A program made the translations under genes and the position numbers. Below, in pieces: positions 27,053 to 35,390 of a stretch of DNA of 64,000 bases. Each line of letters opens with the position of its first letter. The stretch's first letter is position 1. Below the pieces are notes generated by a model, which was not told where the DNA came from, ran no database searches, and saw only the letters and a program-made list of their open reading frames with translations. Source of the DNA: Comamonadaceae bacterium (GTDB lineage: Bacteria > Pseudomonadota > Gammaproteobacteria > Burkholderiales > Burkholderiaceae_C); assembly GCA_947476285.1 (NCBI GenBank), contig CANJPU010000016.1:1-64000 (forward strand), in the 5' to 3' direction.

Positions 27053-28708
27053 ATGGACGTCAAACAACTGCTGGCCGACTACCTGAAGCAAGAAGGCGTC
27101 TCCACCCTATTTTGCTACCCGACCACACCCATCATCGAGAGCTGCGCTGCCGTCGGCATACGGCCCGTGCTGTGCCGCCAGGAGCGTGTGGGCGTGGACA
27201 TGGCGCACGGGTATGCGCGCGTCACCAATGGCGAGAAGTTTGGGGTCTTCGCTTCGCAGTACGGGCCAGGTGTGGAGAATGCTTTTTCGGGCATCGCCAC
27301 CGCCTGGTCGGACGCGGCGCCAGTGCTGCTCTTGCCGCTTTCGCAGTCGCGCGACATTTCACAGACTTTTCCCATCTTCCGTGGCAGCCGATCGCTCGCC
27401 TCAGTGACCAAGCACGCCGAAGAAATCGTCCTGCCCGAAGAGACGCCCCATGTGATGCGCAGGGCCTTCAATGCCTTGCGCAATGGCAGGCTGGGGCCGG
27501 TGCTGGTGGAGGTGCCCACCGATGTGGTGAACGCGCCCATCGAGCCGCCACGCTTTGCCTACCGCCCGGTGCGCAGCACCCGCTCGGCTGGCGATGCACG
27601 CGACATCGATGACGCCGCCGCGTTGCTGGTGGCGGCCAAATGCCCCATGGTGCAAGCCGGGCAGGGCGTGTTGTATGCGCAGGCCAGCGCCGAGCTGGTG
27701 GAGCTGGCGCAACTGCTGCAGATGCCTGTGACCACCTCGGTCGATGGCAAGAGCGCATTCCCCGAAGATCACCCGCTCGCGCTGGGCACCAGCGGCCTGG
27801 TGTTGACTGGGCACGGCCGGCATTTTCTGGCCAAATCGGATTTGATCCTTGCGGTGGGCACCAGCCTCACGCGGCACAGCCTGGTCAACCCCATCTTGTC
27901 GTACAGCAAGAAGTTCGTGCATGTCACCAACGACACACGCGATCTGTACAAAGGCTATGAGACCGACGTCGCCATTCTGGGCGATGCCAAGCTGGTGCTG
28001 CGCCAATTGATAGACGCGGTGCGCGAGCGCCTGGGCAAGACGGTGCGCGACGGCGCCACAGCCCATGAACTGGCCGGCGTGCGCGATGCGTGGTTGCAGG
28101 AGTGGGCGCCGATTTTGCAGTCCAACGAGACACCCATCACACCCTACCGCGTGATTCATGAGTTCATGCAGTGCGTGCGGCCCGAGGAGGCCATCGTCAC
28201 GCATGACTCAGGCAGCCCGCGCGATCAGTTGTTGCCCTTCTACAAAGCCACCACGCCCAACAGCTACATCGGCTGGGGCAAGTCGCATGCACTGGGCACA
28301 GGTCTGGGGCTGACCATTGGCGCCAAGATCGCGCGGCCTGACAAGTTCTGCGTCAACTTCATGGGCGATGCCGCCTTTGGCATGACGGGTCTTGATTTTG
28401 AGACTGCGGTGCGCACCGGCACGCCCATTCTCACGGTGGTCTTTAACAACGCCACCATGGCGGTGGAGATCCCGCACATGCATTTGTCGCACGGGCTGTA
28501 CGGCACGCGCGACATCGGCGGTAACTATGCCAACCTGGCGCGTGAACTGGGCGGCTGGAGCGAGCGGGTGCAAGAGCCCGGCGCGATCCGCGCGGCCATC
28601 CTGCGCGCGCGCCACCAAACCGAGCAGGGCCGCGCGGCCCTGCTTGAAATCATCACCGGGCCGGAGCAGCGCTTTTCCTTCCGCAAGCCACCCGTACCCA
28701 CTGATTGA
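27053..28708 (+). CDS. thiamine diphosphate-dependent enzyme, acetolactate synthase-like
   Basis: A 551-residue protein with the three-domain layout of ThDP decarboxylases. The catalytic Glu44 lies in LCRQERVGVDMAHGYARV. A central domain spans about residues 190-330, and the C-terminal ThDP/Mg site is NFMGDAAFGMTGLDFETAV...VVFNNATMA. It could be a benzoylformate decarboxylase-, oxalyl-CoA decarboxylase- or acetohydroxyacid synthase-type enzyme; sequence does not settle which. No small regulatory subunit gene follows, which argues against biosynthetic acetolactate synthase. It lies between a Bug receptor and an acyl-CoA ligase. Confidence 0.85.
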   Translation: MDVKQLLADYLKQEGVSTLFCYPTTPIIESCAAVGIRPVLCRQERVGVDMAHGYARVTNGEKFGVFASQYGPGVENAFSGIATAWSDAAPVLLLPLSQSRDISQTFPIFRGSRSLASVTKHAEEIVLPEETPHVMRRAFNALRNGRLGPVLVEVPTDVVNAPIEPPRFAYRPVRSTRSAGDARDIDDAAALLVAAKCPMVQAGQGVLYAQASAELVELAQLLQMPVTTSVDGKSAFPEDHPLALGTSGLVLTGHGRHFLAKSDLILAVGTSLTRHSLVNPILSYSKKFVHVTNDTRDLYKGYETDVAILGDAKLVLRQLIDAVRERLGKTVRDGATAHELAGVRDAWLQEWAPILQSNETPITPYRVIHEFMQCVRPEEAIVTHDSGSPRDQLLPFYKATTPNSYIGWGKSHALGTGLGLTIGAKIARPDKFCVNFMGDAAFGMTGLDFETAVRTGTPILTVVFNNATMAVEIPHMHLSHGLYGTRDIGGNYANLARELGGWSERVQEPGAIRAAILRARHQTEQGRAALLEIITGPEQRFSFRKPPVPTD

Positions 28709-28737
28709 ACGCGCAGCACAAATTCAGGAGCCGTGAG

Positions 28738-30330
28738 ATGCCGCAGATGAGAAAGGAACTGCACTTTGGTCGCGTGATGAGCTGCTATGCCCAGCGCCCG
28801 GCCAACGTCAACGACATGCTCGCGGCAAGCTTTGCCCGCTCACCTGCGCAGACGGCCGTGGTCGACGGCAGCCAGCGCCTGAGCTACAGCGAGCTCGCCG
28901 CACGCGCCGCCACGCTGGCTGGCCACCTGGCTGCGCGCGGTGTCAACAAGGGTGACCGGGTCGCTGTGATGCTGACCAACGGCCTGGACGCCGTTCTCAG
29001 CGTGATCGCCATCGCGCGCTTGGGGGCCATCCTGGTGCCGCTGGGCACGCGCTTGCGCCGACCGGAGATTGCCTACATCTTCGGCGACTCGCAGCCCGTG
29101 GCCATCATTCACGGGGCCGAGTTCGCATTGGAGTTCCCGCCCGAAGGCCCGGCCCAGACCTTGCGTTTCAATGTGGCCAGCGCGGCCTGGCAGGCCATGT
29201 GCCAGAGCGGCAGCCAGTCACCCGCGCCGGTGGTGCCAATCGATGAAGAAGAAGTCTTTGGCATCCTCTACACCTCGGGCACCACCGGCAAACCCAAAGG
29301 CGCGATGCTCACGCACCTGAACGTGGTGCACTCCTGTCTGCACTGGGAAGACGCGCACAGCCTGCAGCGCGGCGAGCGCACGCTGGTGTGCGTACCCTGG
29401 TCGCATGTGGCTGGCCTGTGCGGTGTGGTGCTGCCCTTTCTGCATCTGGGCGGCACGCTGGTGATGATGGCCGAGTTCAAGCGCCGCGAGTTCCTGCTGC
29501 AGGCGCAAGAAGAGCGCATCACCCATGCGCTGATGGTGCCCGCCATGTACGGCCTGTGCCTGCTCGAACCCGACCTTGCATCCTTTGACTTGGCGCAGTG
29601 GCGCATCGCGGCCTATGGCAGCGCCCCCATGCCCGAGCCCACCATTGCCCGCTTTGCCCAGGCCTTCCCCAAGCTGCAAATGTGCAACTGCTACGGCGCG
29701 ACCGAGACCACTTCGCCTGCCACCATGATGCCGCCGGGCGATGGTGTGGCGCATGCGCAGAGTATTGGCAAGACCGTGCCCTGCGGCGACATCCGTGTCA
29801 TGGACGACCATGGCCATGAATTGCCCGCAGGCGAAGAGGGCGAGTTCTGGATAGCCGGGCCCATGGTGGTGCCGGGCTACTGGCGCAACGAGCAGGCCAA
29901 CGCCACTTCATTTGCCGGCGGCTACTGGAAGTCCGGCGACATCGGCGCCATCGACGCGCAGGGCTATGTGCGCATCGCCGACCGCAAGAAAGACATGATC
30001 AACCGTGGCGGCTTCAAGGTCTACCCGGCCGAGGTCGAGAGCGTGCTCACTGGCATCGCGGGCGTGGTTGAAGCCGCGGTGGTGGGGCAGAGCGACCCCA
30101 TGCTGGGCGAGAGCGTGATCGCCTTTCTCAACGTCACCGGCGATGCACTCACCGAAGAGCAGGTGCGCAGCTATTGCACCGAGCGCATGGCCGATTACAA
30201 AGTGCCTGGGCGCGTGGTGCTGGGCCACACGCCACTGCCGCGCAACGCCAACGGCAAGATTCAGAAGGCCGATTTGCGCGAGATGGCCGCGGCCCTGCCG
30301 CCGCCAGCGCCCCGCACCAAGGCCACCTGA
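28738..30330 (+). CDS. AMP-forming acyl-CoA ligase
   Basis: A 530-residue member of the ANL adenylating family. The P-loop-like motif YTSGTTGKPKGAML is at about residues 176-189, with YGATETTSPATMMPPG, SGDIGAIDAQGYVRIADRKKDMINRGGFKVYPAEVE, and the catalytic C-terminal Lys in ANGKIQKADLR. It activates a carboxylic acid to its CoA thioester; the acid is unknown. The start at 28738 is favoured by CAGGAG; an earlier TTG overlapping the preceding stop is unlikely. It sits in the 24.7-31.8 kb cluster. Confidence 0.92.
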   Translation: MPQMRKELHFGRVMSCYAQRPANVNDMLAASFARSPAQTAVVDGSQRLSYSELAARAATLAGHLAARGVNKGDRVAVMLTNGLDAVLSVIAIARLGAILVPLGTRLRRPEIAYIFGDSQPVAIIHGAEFALEFPPEGPAQTLRFNVASAAWQAMCQSGSQSPAPVVPIDEEEVFGILYTSGTTGKPKGAMLTHLNVVHSCLHWEDAHSLQRGERTLVCVPWSHVAGLCGVVLPFLHLGGTLVMMAEFKRREFLLQAQEERITHALMVPAMYGLCLLEPDLASFDLAQWRIAAYGSAPMPEPTIARFAQAFPKLQMCNCYGATETTSPATMMPPGDGVAHAQSIGKTVPCGDIRVMDDHGHELPAGEEGEFWIAGPMVVPGYWRNEQANATSFAGGYWKSGDIGAIDAQGYVRIADRKKDMINRGGFKVYPAEVESVLTGIAGVVEAAVVGQSDPMLGESVIAFLNVTGDALTEEQVRSYCTERMADYKVPGRVVLGHTPLPRNANGKIQKADLREMAAALPPPAPRTKAT

Positions 30331-30357
30331 GGCCGCCACTGTTCGCAAGGCAATCGC

Positions 30358-31824
30358 ATGACCACACCTGATCTCACCCCCGTCCTCGTCGGCATCGGCA
30401 CCGCCACTCGGCGCGAAGAAGATTTCGAGCGCGCACTCGAACCCATGGACCTGATGCTCGAAGCCGTCGCCGCCGCAGGCCGCGACACGGGCAGCGCCGC
30501 CGCGCTGGCCGGCGCCCAGTACATCGCGGTGCCGCGCGGGCGCTGGACCTATCGCAACCCCGCCGGCGAGATCGCACGGGCAGTAGGCGCCAAGGCGGCC
30601 ACCACCGTGCTGGCATCGGTGGGTGTGTTGCAGCAGACCCTGGTGGGTGAGGCCTGTGCACGCATCGCACGCGGCGAGGCGCACACCACGCTGATCACCG
30701 GCGCCGATGCCGGCTATCGCCTGCTGCGCGCCCAGATCGCCGGCCGCCCTGCGCCCGAGCGCGTGCAGGAAGACGAGCCCGACATTTACCTCGCGCCCAA
30801 AGACGAACTGCGCCACCCCGCCGAGAAACGCGCCGGCCTGAATATGCCGGTGGGCATCTACGCCATGATGGAGAGCGCGTTTCGGGCCAGCCAAGGCTGG
30901 ACGGTGGACGAGCACCGTGACCGACTGGCCGCACTGGGCGAACGCTTCAGCCAGATCGCGGTGAACAACCCGCATGCCTGGAACCGCAAGCTCATGAGTG
31001 CCGCTTTCATTCGTGAAGGTAGCGAGCGCAACCCCATGCAGGCCTTTCCCTACACGCGGGCGCATTGCTCCACCTGGAACGTGGACCAAGCCTGCGCACT
31101 GCTGTTTACTTCGGCCGAGCGGGCGCAGGCGCTGGGCATCCCGCGTTCGCAGTGGGTGTTCCCGCTGGCCAGCAGCGAATCCAATCACATGGTGGCGATG
31201 GCCACGCGGCCTGACCTTGCTGCGTGCCCCGGCGCCAGCATCGCAGGCCAGGCGGCATTGCAGGCGGCGGGCCTGCAGGCACAAGACCTGGATTTGGTCG
31301 AGCTCTACAGTTGCTTTCCGCTGGCGGTGCAGGTGTATGCACGGGCGGTGGGCTTGTCGCTGGAGCGCGATCTCACCGTCACGGGCGGCATGGCTTTTGC
31401 CGGCGGCCCCTACAACAACTACCAGTTGCAGGCCATCTGCCGCGCCGCCGAGCTCATGCGCGCGGGCCAAGGGCGCACCGCCATGGTCACCGGTGTGTCG
31501 GGCGTGCTCACCAAGCAGGGCTTTGGCTTGTGGGGCATGGACGCTGCGCCGGGTGGTTTCAAATCCATCGACGTATCCGACGAAGTGGCGCGCCAGAGCC
31601 AGCCGGTGACGGTGCTGGAGAACTACAGCGGCCCAGCCCAGGTCGCGGGCTATACGGTGCTGCACGGCCGCGGCAAGCAGCCCCGCGCAGTGGCGCTGGT
31701 GGACACGCCGCAAGGTGCGCGCGCCATGGTCACCAGCGAAGATGCGGGCCTGATCGATCGCATGCAGATCGAAGAGTTCGTTGGCCACACGCTACAGGTG
31801 CAGGACAACATATTGCTTGGCTGA
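30358..31824 (+). CDS. thiolase-like protein without canonical catalytic Cys/His
   Basis: A 488-residue protein with the thiolase fold pattern (VLVGIGTATRRE at the start, EACARIARGEAHTTLITGADAGY, then DLVELYSCFPLAVQVYA and GGMAFAGGPYNNYQLQA), as in SCP-x-like sequences annotated as acetyl-CoA acetyltransferases. The nucleophile position reads LASVGVLQQTLVGEA with no Cys, and the usual GGALALGHPxGATG histidine block is replaced by GGMAFAGGPYNNY. An extra C-terminal segment of about 75 residues follows. It may therefore be a non-classical thiolase or a partner subunit. It is last in the catabolic cluster and converges on the AraC gene. Confidence 0.78.
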   Translation: MTTPDLTPVLVGIGTATRREEDFERALEPMDLMLEAVAAAGRDTGSAAALAGAQYIAVPRGRWTYRNPAGEIARAVGAKAATTVLASVGVLQQTLVGEACARIARGEAHTTLITGADAGYRLLRAQIAGRPAPERVQEDEPDIYLAPKDELRHPAEKRAGLNMPVGIYAMMESAFRASQGWTVDEHRDRLAALGERFSQIAVNNPHAWNRKLMSAAFIREGSERNPMQAFPYTRAHCSTWNVDQACALLFTSAERAQALGIPRSQWVFPLASSESNHMVAMATRPDLAACPGASIAGQAALQAAGLQAQDLDLVELYSCFPLAVQVYARAVGLSLERDLTVTGGMAFAGGPYNNYQLQAICRAAELMRAGQGRTAMVTGVSGVLTKQGFGLWGMDAAPGGFKSIDVSDEVARQSQPVTVLENYSGPAQVAGYTVLHGRGKQPRAVALVDTPQGARAMVTSEDAGLIDRMQIEEFVGHTLQVQDNILLG

Positions 31825-31827
31825 ACT

Positions 31828-32874
31828 TCAGCCTGCATCTCGACGAAACTCTGCCGGGCTCACGCCTGTCCAGTGCCGAAACGCGCGGATGAAGCTCTTC
31901 TCATTGCGAAAGCCAGTTGCCGCCGCCACCTGCTTCACCGCCTTGCTGCTTCGGTAAAGCAAGTCCTTGGCGCGTTCGCTGCGCACCTGGTCTTTCAGCT
32001 CTTGCAGGCTCGCGCCTTCCTCCTTGAGCTGGCGGTGCAAGGTGCGGGCTGACAAGTGCAGCAGGCGGGCCAGGCCTTCTGCGCTATGGGTTTGCTCGGG
32101 GCTGGCCGCCAGGGCCTGGCGCACTTGCTGCACCAGCAGGCGGTCGCGCCTGTACTGCAGCACCGTGATGGGCAGCGCGCGTTTGAGCATCTGATTGAGT
32201 GCCTTCTCGTCGCGGCGCAGCGGCAGATCAAGGTAGCGCGCATCAAAGCGAATCTGCGCGCGAGGCGCATCGAAACTCAAAGGCCCGGGAAACATGAAGC
32301 GGTAGGCGTCCGCATGCGCTGGCGCAGGGTAGGGAAAGTGCGCGGCCAGCAGCGGAATGCGCGAATCGATGTACCAGCATGCCAGGCCGTGGATGTTGCG
32401 CAGCACATAGACCATGCAGAACTCGCGCGCACTTGGCCCGCGTGTGTGCAGATCGACCCGCTCTTCGATGGCGATCGACGCGATGGGCCCGGTCTCGACC
32501 AGGGTGACGCGAATGTCGTCAGTCAGCAGGGCATGGTGACGGCACCAGCGTTTGAGCGCCAGGCGCAGACTGGTCGAACTGATCGAGGCGCGTGCCAGCA
32601 TGCCGTAGCTGCCCCAGGGAAGCTTGCGGCCGAACATGCCCAGGCCTTCATCGTCCAGCTCTTGCATGGCCGCGCCGGACAGCAGCTCCATTTGCAATGC
32701 CGTCATGCGGGCATCGGGCTGTTGCAGGCGGCTTGGCGTGATCTGTGCCAGCTTCAGGGCCTCGGCCGGGCTCTTGCCCTGTTGCGCATAGGCCTGCACC
32801 ATCACCCGAGCAAATGCCATGGGCGTGGCAGCGGTGGGTGGTGTGCGGGGGCGCGGGGCAGGGCGGCTGGGCAT
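31828..32874 (-). CDS. AraC-family transcriptional regulator
   Basis: About 348 residues. An N-terminal ligand-binding domain (arabinose-binding-like, residues about 20-220) precedes the paired HTH region at the C-terminus: LARLLHLSARTLHRQLKEEGASLQELKDQVRSE and KQVAAATGFRNEKSFIRAFRHWTGVSPAEFR. The start is uncertain: an ATG at 32874 or a TTG at 32937. It is divergent from the mccB operon and convergent with the thiolase-like gene, so it may regulate either neighbour. Confidence 0.88.
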   Translation of the reverse strand: MPSRPAPRPRTPPTAATPMAFARVMVQAYAQQGKSPAEALKLAQITPSRLQQPDARMTALQMELLSGAAMQELDDEGLGMFGRKLPWGSYGMLARASISSTSLRLALKRWCRHHALLTDDIRVTLVETGPIASIAIEERVDLHTRGPSAREFCMVYVLRNIHGLACWYIDSRIPLLAAHFPYPAPAHADAYRFMFPGPLSFDAPRAQIRFDARYLDLPLRRDEKALNQMLKRALPITVLQYRRDRLLVQQVRQALAASPEQTHSAEGLARLLHLSARTLHRQLKEEGASLQELKDQVRSERAKDLLYRSSKAVKQVAAATGFRNEKSFIRAFRHWTGVSPAEFRRDAG

Positions 32875-33035
32875 CGCGCTAGTCTGCAACACGGTGGCAG
32901 GATTTGCAACCTCCGTGACGGCAAGAAAGGGACCCAAGACGCCTAGCTGGCGGCAGAATGGACGCTCCCATCAGAGGACGCGCGAGGCCGAGTGCCCGCG
33001 CCGCGCCTGCTCAGGTGAGACAACCGAGGACATCC

Positions 33036-34643
33036 ATGCCCGCTCTAGAGACCAAACTCAACGCCCGTTCCGCTGAATTCCAGGCCAATGCCGCTGCCAT
33101 GCGCGCCCTGGTCGATGACTTGAACGTGCAAATCGCCAAGGCGGCGGCCGGTGGCGGCGAAGCAACCCGGGCCCGCCATGTCGCACGCGGCAAGCTGCTG
33201 CCGCGCGATCGGGTGCAAATGCTGCTGGACCCGGGCACACCTTTTCTGGAGTTGTCTCCGTTGGCCGCGCATGGCCTCTACAACGGCGACGCACCCTGCG
33301 CCAGCATGGTCACCGGCATTGGCCGAGTGAGCGGGGTTGACTGCCTGATTGTTTGCAACGACGCCACCGTGAAAGGCGGCACGTACTATCCGATGACGGT
33401 GAAGAAGCACCTGCGGGCTCAGGAGATCGCACAACAGAACCGCCTGCCCTGCATCTACCTGGTCGATTCTGGCGGTGCCAACCTGCCGCAACAGGACGAT
33501 GTGTTCCCTGATCGCGACCACTTCGGCCGCATCTTCTACAACCAGGCCAACCTCAGCGCGCAAGGCATTGCCCAGATCGCCGTAGTGATGGGCTCATGCA
33601 CGGCAGGCGGCGCCTATGTGCCGGCCATGAGCGACGAGACCATCATCGTCAAGAACCAGGGCACCATTTTTCTGGGCGGCCCGCCGCTGGTGAAGGCCGC
33701 CACGGGCGAGGTGGTGACCGCCGAAGACCTGGGCGGGGGCGATGTGCACACCCGCTTGTCCGGCGTGGCCGATCACCTCGCGCAAAACGACATGCATGCG
33801 CTGGCGCTGGCTCGGCAAGCCGTGGCCAGCCTCAATCGCAGCAAGCCGGTGGACCAGCAGTTGCGCGAACCGCGCCCGCCCAAGTACGACCCCAGTGAAA
33901 TCCTGGGCGTGGTGCCCACCGACACCCGCAAGCCTTACGACGTGCGCGAGATCATCGCCCGCGTGGTCGATGACTCCGAGTTCCATGAATTCAAGGCGCG
34001 CTTTGGCACCACGCTGGTCTGCGGCTTTGCCCACATCGAGGGCATGCCGGTGGGCATACTGGCCAACAACGGCATCTTGTTTTCCGAAAGCGCGCAAAAG
34101 GGCGCCCACTTCATCGAACTGTGCTGCCAGCGCAAGGTGCCGCTGATCTTCTTGCAGAACATCACCGGCTTCATGGTGGGCCGCAAGTACGAGGCCGAAG
34201 GCATTGCGCGCCATGGCGCCAAGCTGGTCACTGCGGTGGCCACCGCCAATGTGCCCAAGTTCACCGTCATCATCGGCGGCAGCTACGGCGCGGGCAACTA
34301 CGGCATGTGCGGGCGTGCCTACTCGCCACGCTTTCTGTGGATGTGGCCCAACGCGCGCATCTGCGTCATGGGTGGTGAGCAGGCCGCCGGCGTGCTGGCC
34401 ACCGTCAAGCGCGACGGCATCGAGGCCAAGGGTGGCACCTGGAGCGCCGAGGAAGAAGCCGCCTTCAAGCAGCCGGTGCTCGATCAGTTTGCCATCCAGT
34501 CGCACCCCTACTACTCCACCGCGCGCCTGTGGGACGACGGCGTGATCGACCCGGTAGACACCCGCCGCGTGCTGGCCCTGGGTTTGTCGGCGTCGATGAA
34601 TGCGCCGATACCGGAGGTGAAGTTCGGTGTGTTCAGGATGTAG
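33036..34643 (+). CDS. mccB: methylcrotonyl-CoA carboxylase, carboxyltransferase (beta) subunit
   Basis: This subunit transfers CO2 from carboxybiotin to 3-methylcrotonyl-CoA in leucine degradation (liuB). The 535-residue length is exact for the family. The N-terminal carboxyltransferase half has [20 protein letters not shown] and [29 protein letters not shown], the typical MCC beta segment. The C-terminal half has [40 protein letters not shown] and [11 protein letters not shown]. The start at 33036 has GAGGA ahead. The rest of the operon resumes at 35391 after an inserted VapBC module. Confidence 0.95.
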   Translation: MPALETKLNARSAEFQANAAAMRALVDDLNVQIAKAAAGGGEATRARHVARGKLLPRDRVQMLLDPGTPFLELSPLAAHGLYNGDAPCASMVTGIGRVSGVDCLIVCNDATVKGGTYYPMTVKKHLRAQEIAQQNRLPCIYLVDSGGANLPQQDDVFPDRDHFGRIFYNQANLSAQGIAQIAVVMGSCTAGGAYVPAMSDETIIVKNQGTIFLGGPPLVKAATGEVVTAEDLGGGDVHTRLSGVADHLAQNDMHALALARQAVASLNRSKPVDQQLREPRPPKYDPSEILGVVPTDTRKPYDVREIIARVVDDSEFHEFKARFGTTLVCGFAHIEGMPVGILANNGILFSESAQKGAHFIELCCQRKVPLIFLQNITGFMVGRKYEAEGIARHGAKLVTAVATANVPKFTVIIGGSYGAGNYGMCGRAYSPRFLWMWPNARICVMGGEQAAGVLATVKRDGIEAKGGTWSAEEEAAFKQPVLDQFAIQSHPYYSTARLWDDGVIDPVDTRRVLALGLSASMNAPIPEVKFGVFRM

Positions 34644-34667
34644 AATGTGTGCTCATTTGCACTTCTA
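34641..34667. promoter_or_regulatory. candidate vapBC promoter and autoregulatory palindrome
   Basis: An imperfect dyad: TAGAA and GTGC on the left (34641-34652) mirror GCAC and TTCTA on the right (34659-34667). The left arm includes TAGAAT, a good -10 hexamer, which also overlaps the mccB stop. The antitoxin start is at 34676. Antitoxin-bound dyads over the -10 are typical of type II modules. No clear -35 was seen. Confidence 0.4.
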
Positions 34668-34675
34668 TACACATC

Positions 34676-34990
34676 ATGCGCACAAACATTGATATCGATG
34701 ATGCCTTGATGGACGACGCCATGCGCGCCGGCCCGTTCAAGACCAAAAAAGACGCGGTCGAAGCCGGTCTCAAATTATTGGCGCGTCAAGCGGCGTACCG
34801 CGAAATCCTCAAATGGGAGGGCAAGCTGCGCTGGGACGACGACGAAGACGGTGCCGGGGTGACCGTGTTGACGACAGGCTCTCCTGGCGCGCGTCGGGTC
34901 GTTGCGCACTCGCCTCGGGCAAAGCCTTTGGCGGCCAAGTTGCCCGCTTCCAAGTCCCCTGTGGTCAAGCAGCATCATGGTCGTCGTTGA
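34676..34990 (+). CDS. VapB-type antitoxin with C-terminal extension
   Basis: The first 60 residues are a standard type II VapB antitoxin (MRTNIDIDDALMDDAMRAG, TKKDAVEAGLKLLARQAAYREIL, KWEGKLRWDDD), with a ribbon-helix-helix start and a toxin-wrapping tail. The protein then runs on for about 40 further residues, rich in Arg, Lys, Ala and Pro, to 104 residues, much longer than most VapB proteins, and overlaps vapC by 14 bases. The tail may be extra sequence gained by loss of an earlier stop. It lies between mccB and the acyl-CoA dehydrogenase. Confidence 0.82.
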   Translation: MRTNIDIDDALMDDAMRAGPFKTKKDAVEAGLKLLARQAAYREILKWEGKLRWDDDEDGAGVTVLTTGSPGARRVVAHSPRAKPLAAKLPASKSPVVKQHHGRR

Positions 34991-35378
34991 CTCTGGCGTG
35001 TGGATCGATTTTTTCAACGGCGCCGACACGCCGGGACGCGGCGTATTGCGCGATCTCCTGGCGCATGGCGAAGCAGAGTTGATCGTGCCCGACTTGGTGC
35101 TTTACGAAGTGTTGCGAGGCTTCCGAAGCGAGCGCGACTACCTGCAGGCAGAGAAGCTCATGCTTTCGATGAATGTGCAATCCACCGGGGGCCAGGCGCA
35201 GGCGCAGCGCGCCGCGATGCACTACCGCAGCCTGCGCTCCGTGGGCATCACCGTGCGCAGCGCCATCGACGTGTTGATTGCGAGTTTCTGCATTGAACGC
35301 GGCTACACCTTGTTGCATGGCGACGGAGACTTTCATGCATTCGAAGAGCTGCGCGGTTTGCGCGCCTGGCGCCATTGA
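34977..35378 (+). CDS. VapC-type PIN-domain toxin
   Basis: A 133-residue PIN-domain ribonuclease. The acidic residues are in place: Asp5 in VVVDSGVWIDFF, Glu in LYEVLRGF (residue about 43), Asp in SAIDVLIASFC (residue about 100) and Asp in LLHGDGDFHAF (residue about 118). Type II toxins of this family cleave tRNA or rRNA and are held inactive by VapB. The start at 34977 overlaps vapB by 14 bases, and the next gene begins 12 bases after the stop, so the toxin pair is embedded in the leucine operon. Confidence 0.87.
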   Translation: MVVVDSGVWIDFFNGADTPGRGVLRDLLAHGEAELIVPDLVLYEVLRGFRSERDYLQAEKLMLSMNVQSTGGQAQAQRAAMHYRSLRSVGITVRSAIDVLIASFCIERGYTLLHGDGDFHAFEELRGLRAWRH

Positions 35379-35390
35379 GCTTGCACTACC

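Noticed and set aside
28705..28737. A TTG start of the acyl-CoA ligase overlapping the ThDP enzyme stop
   Set aside because: The ATG at 28738 has a better ribosome site and gives the usual family length.
29908..31788. A 626-codon minus-strand frame opposite the acyl-CoA ligase and thiolase-like genes
   Set aside because: No recognisable motif; the plus-strand proteins are conserved family members.
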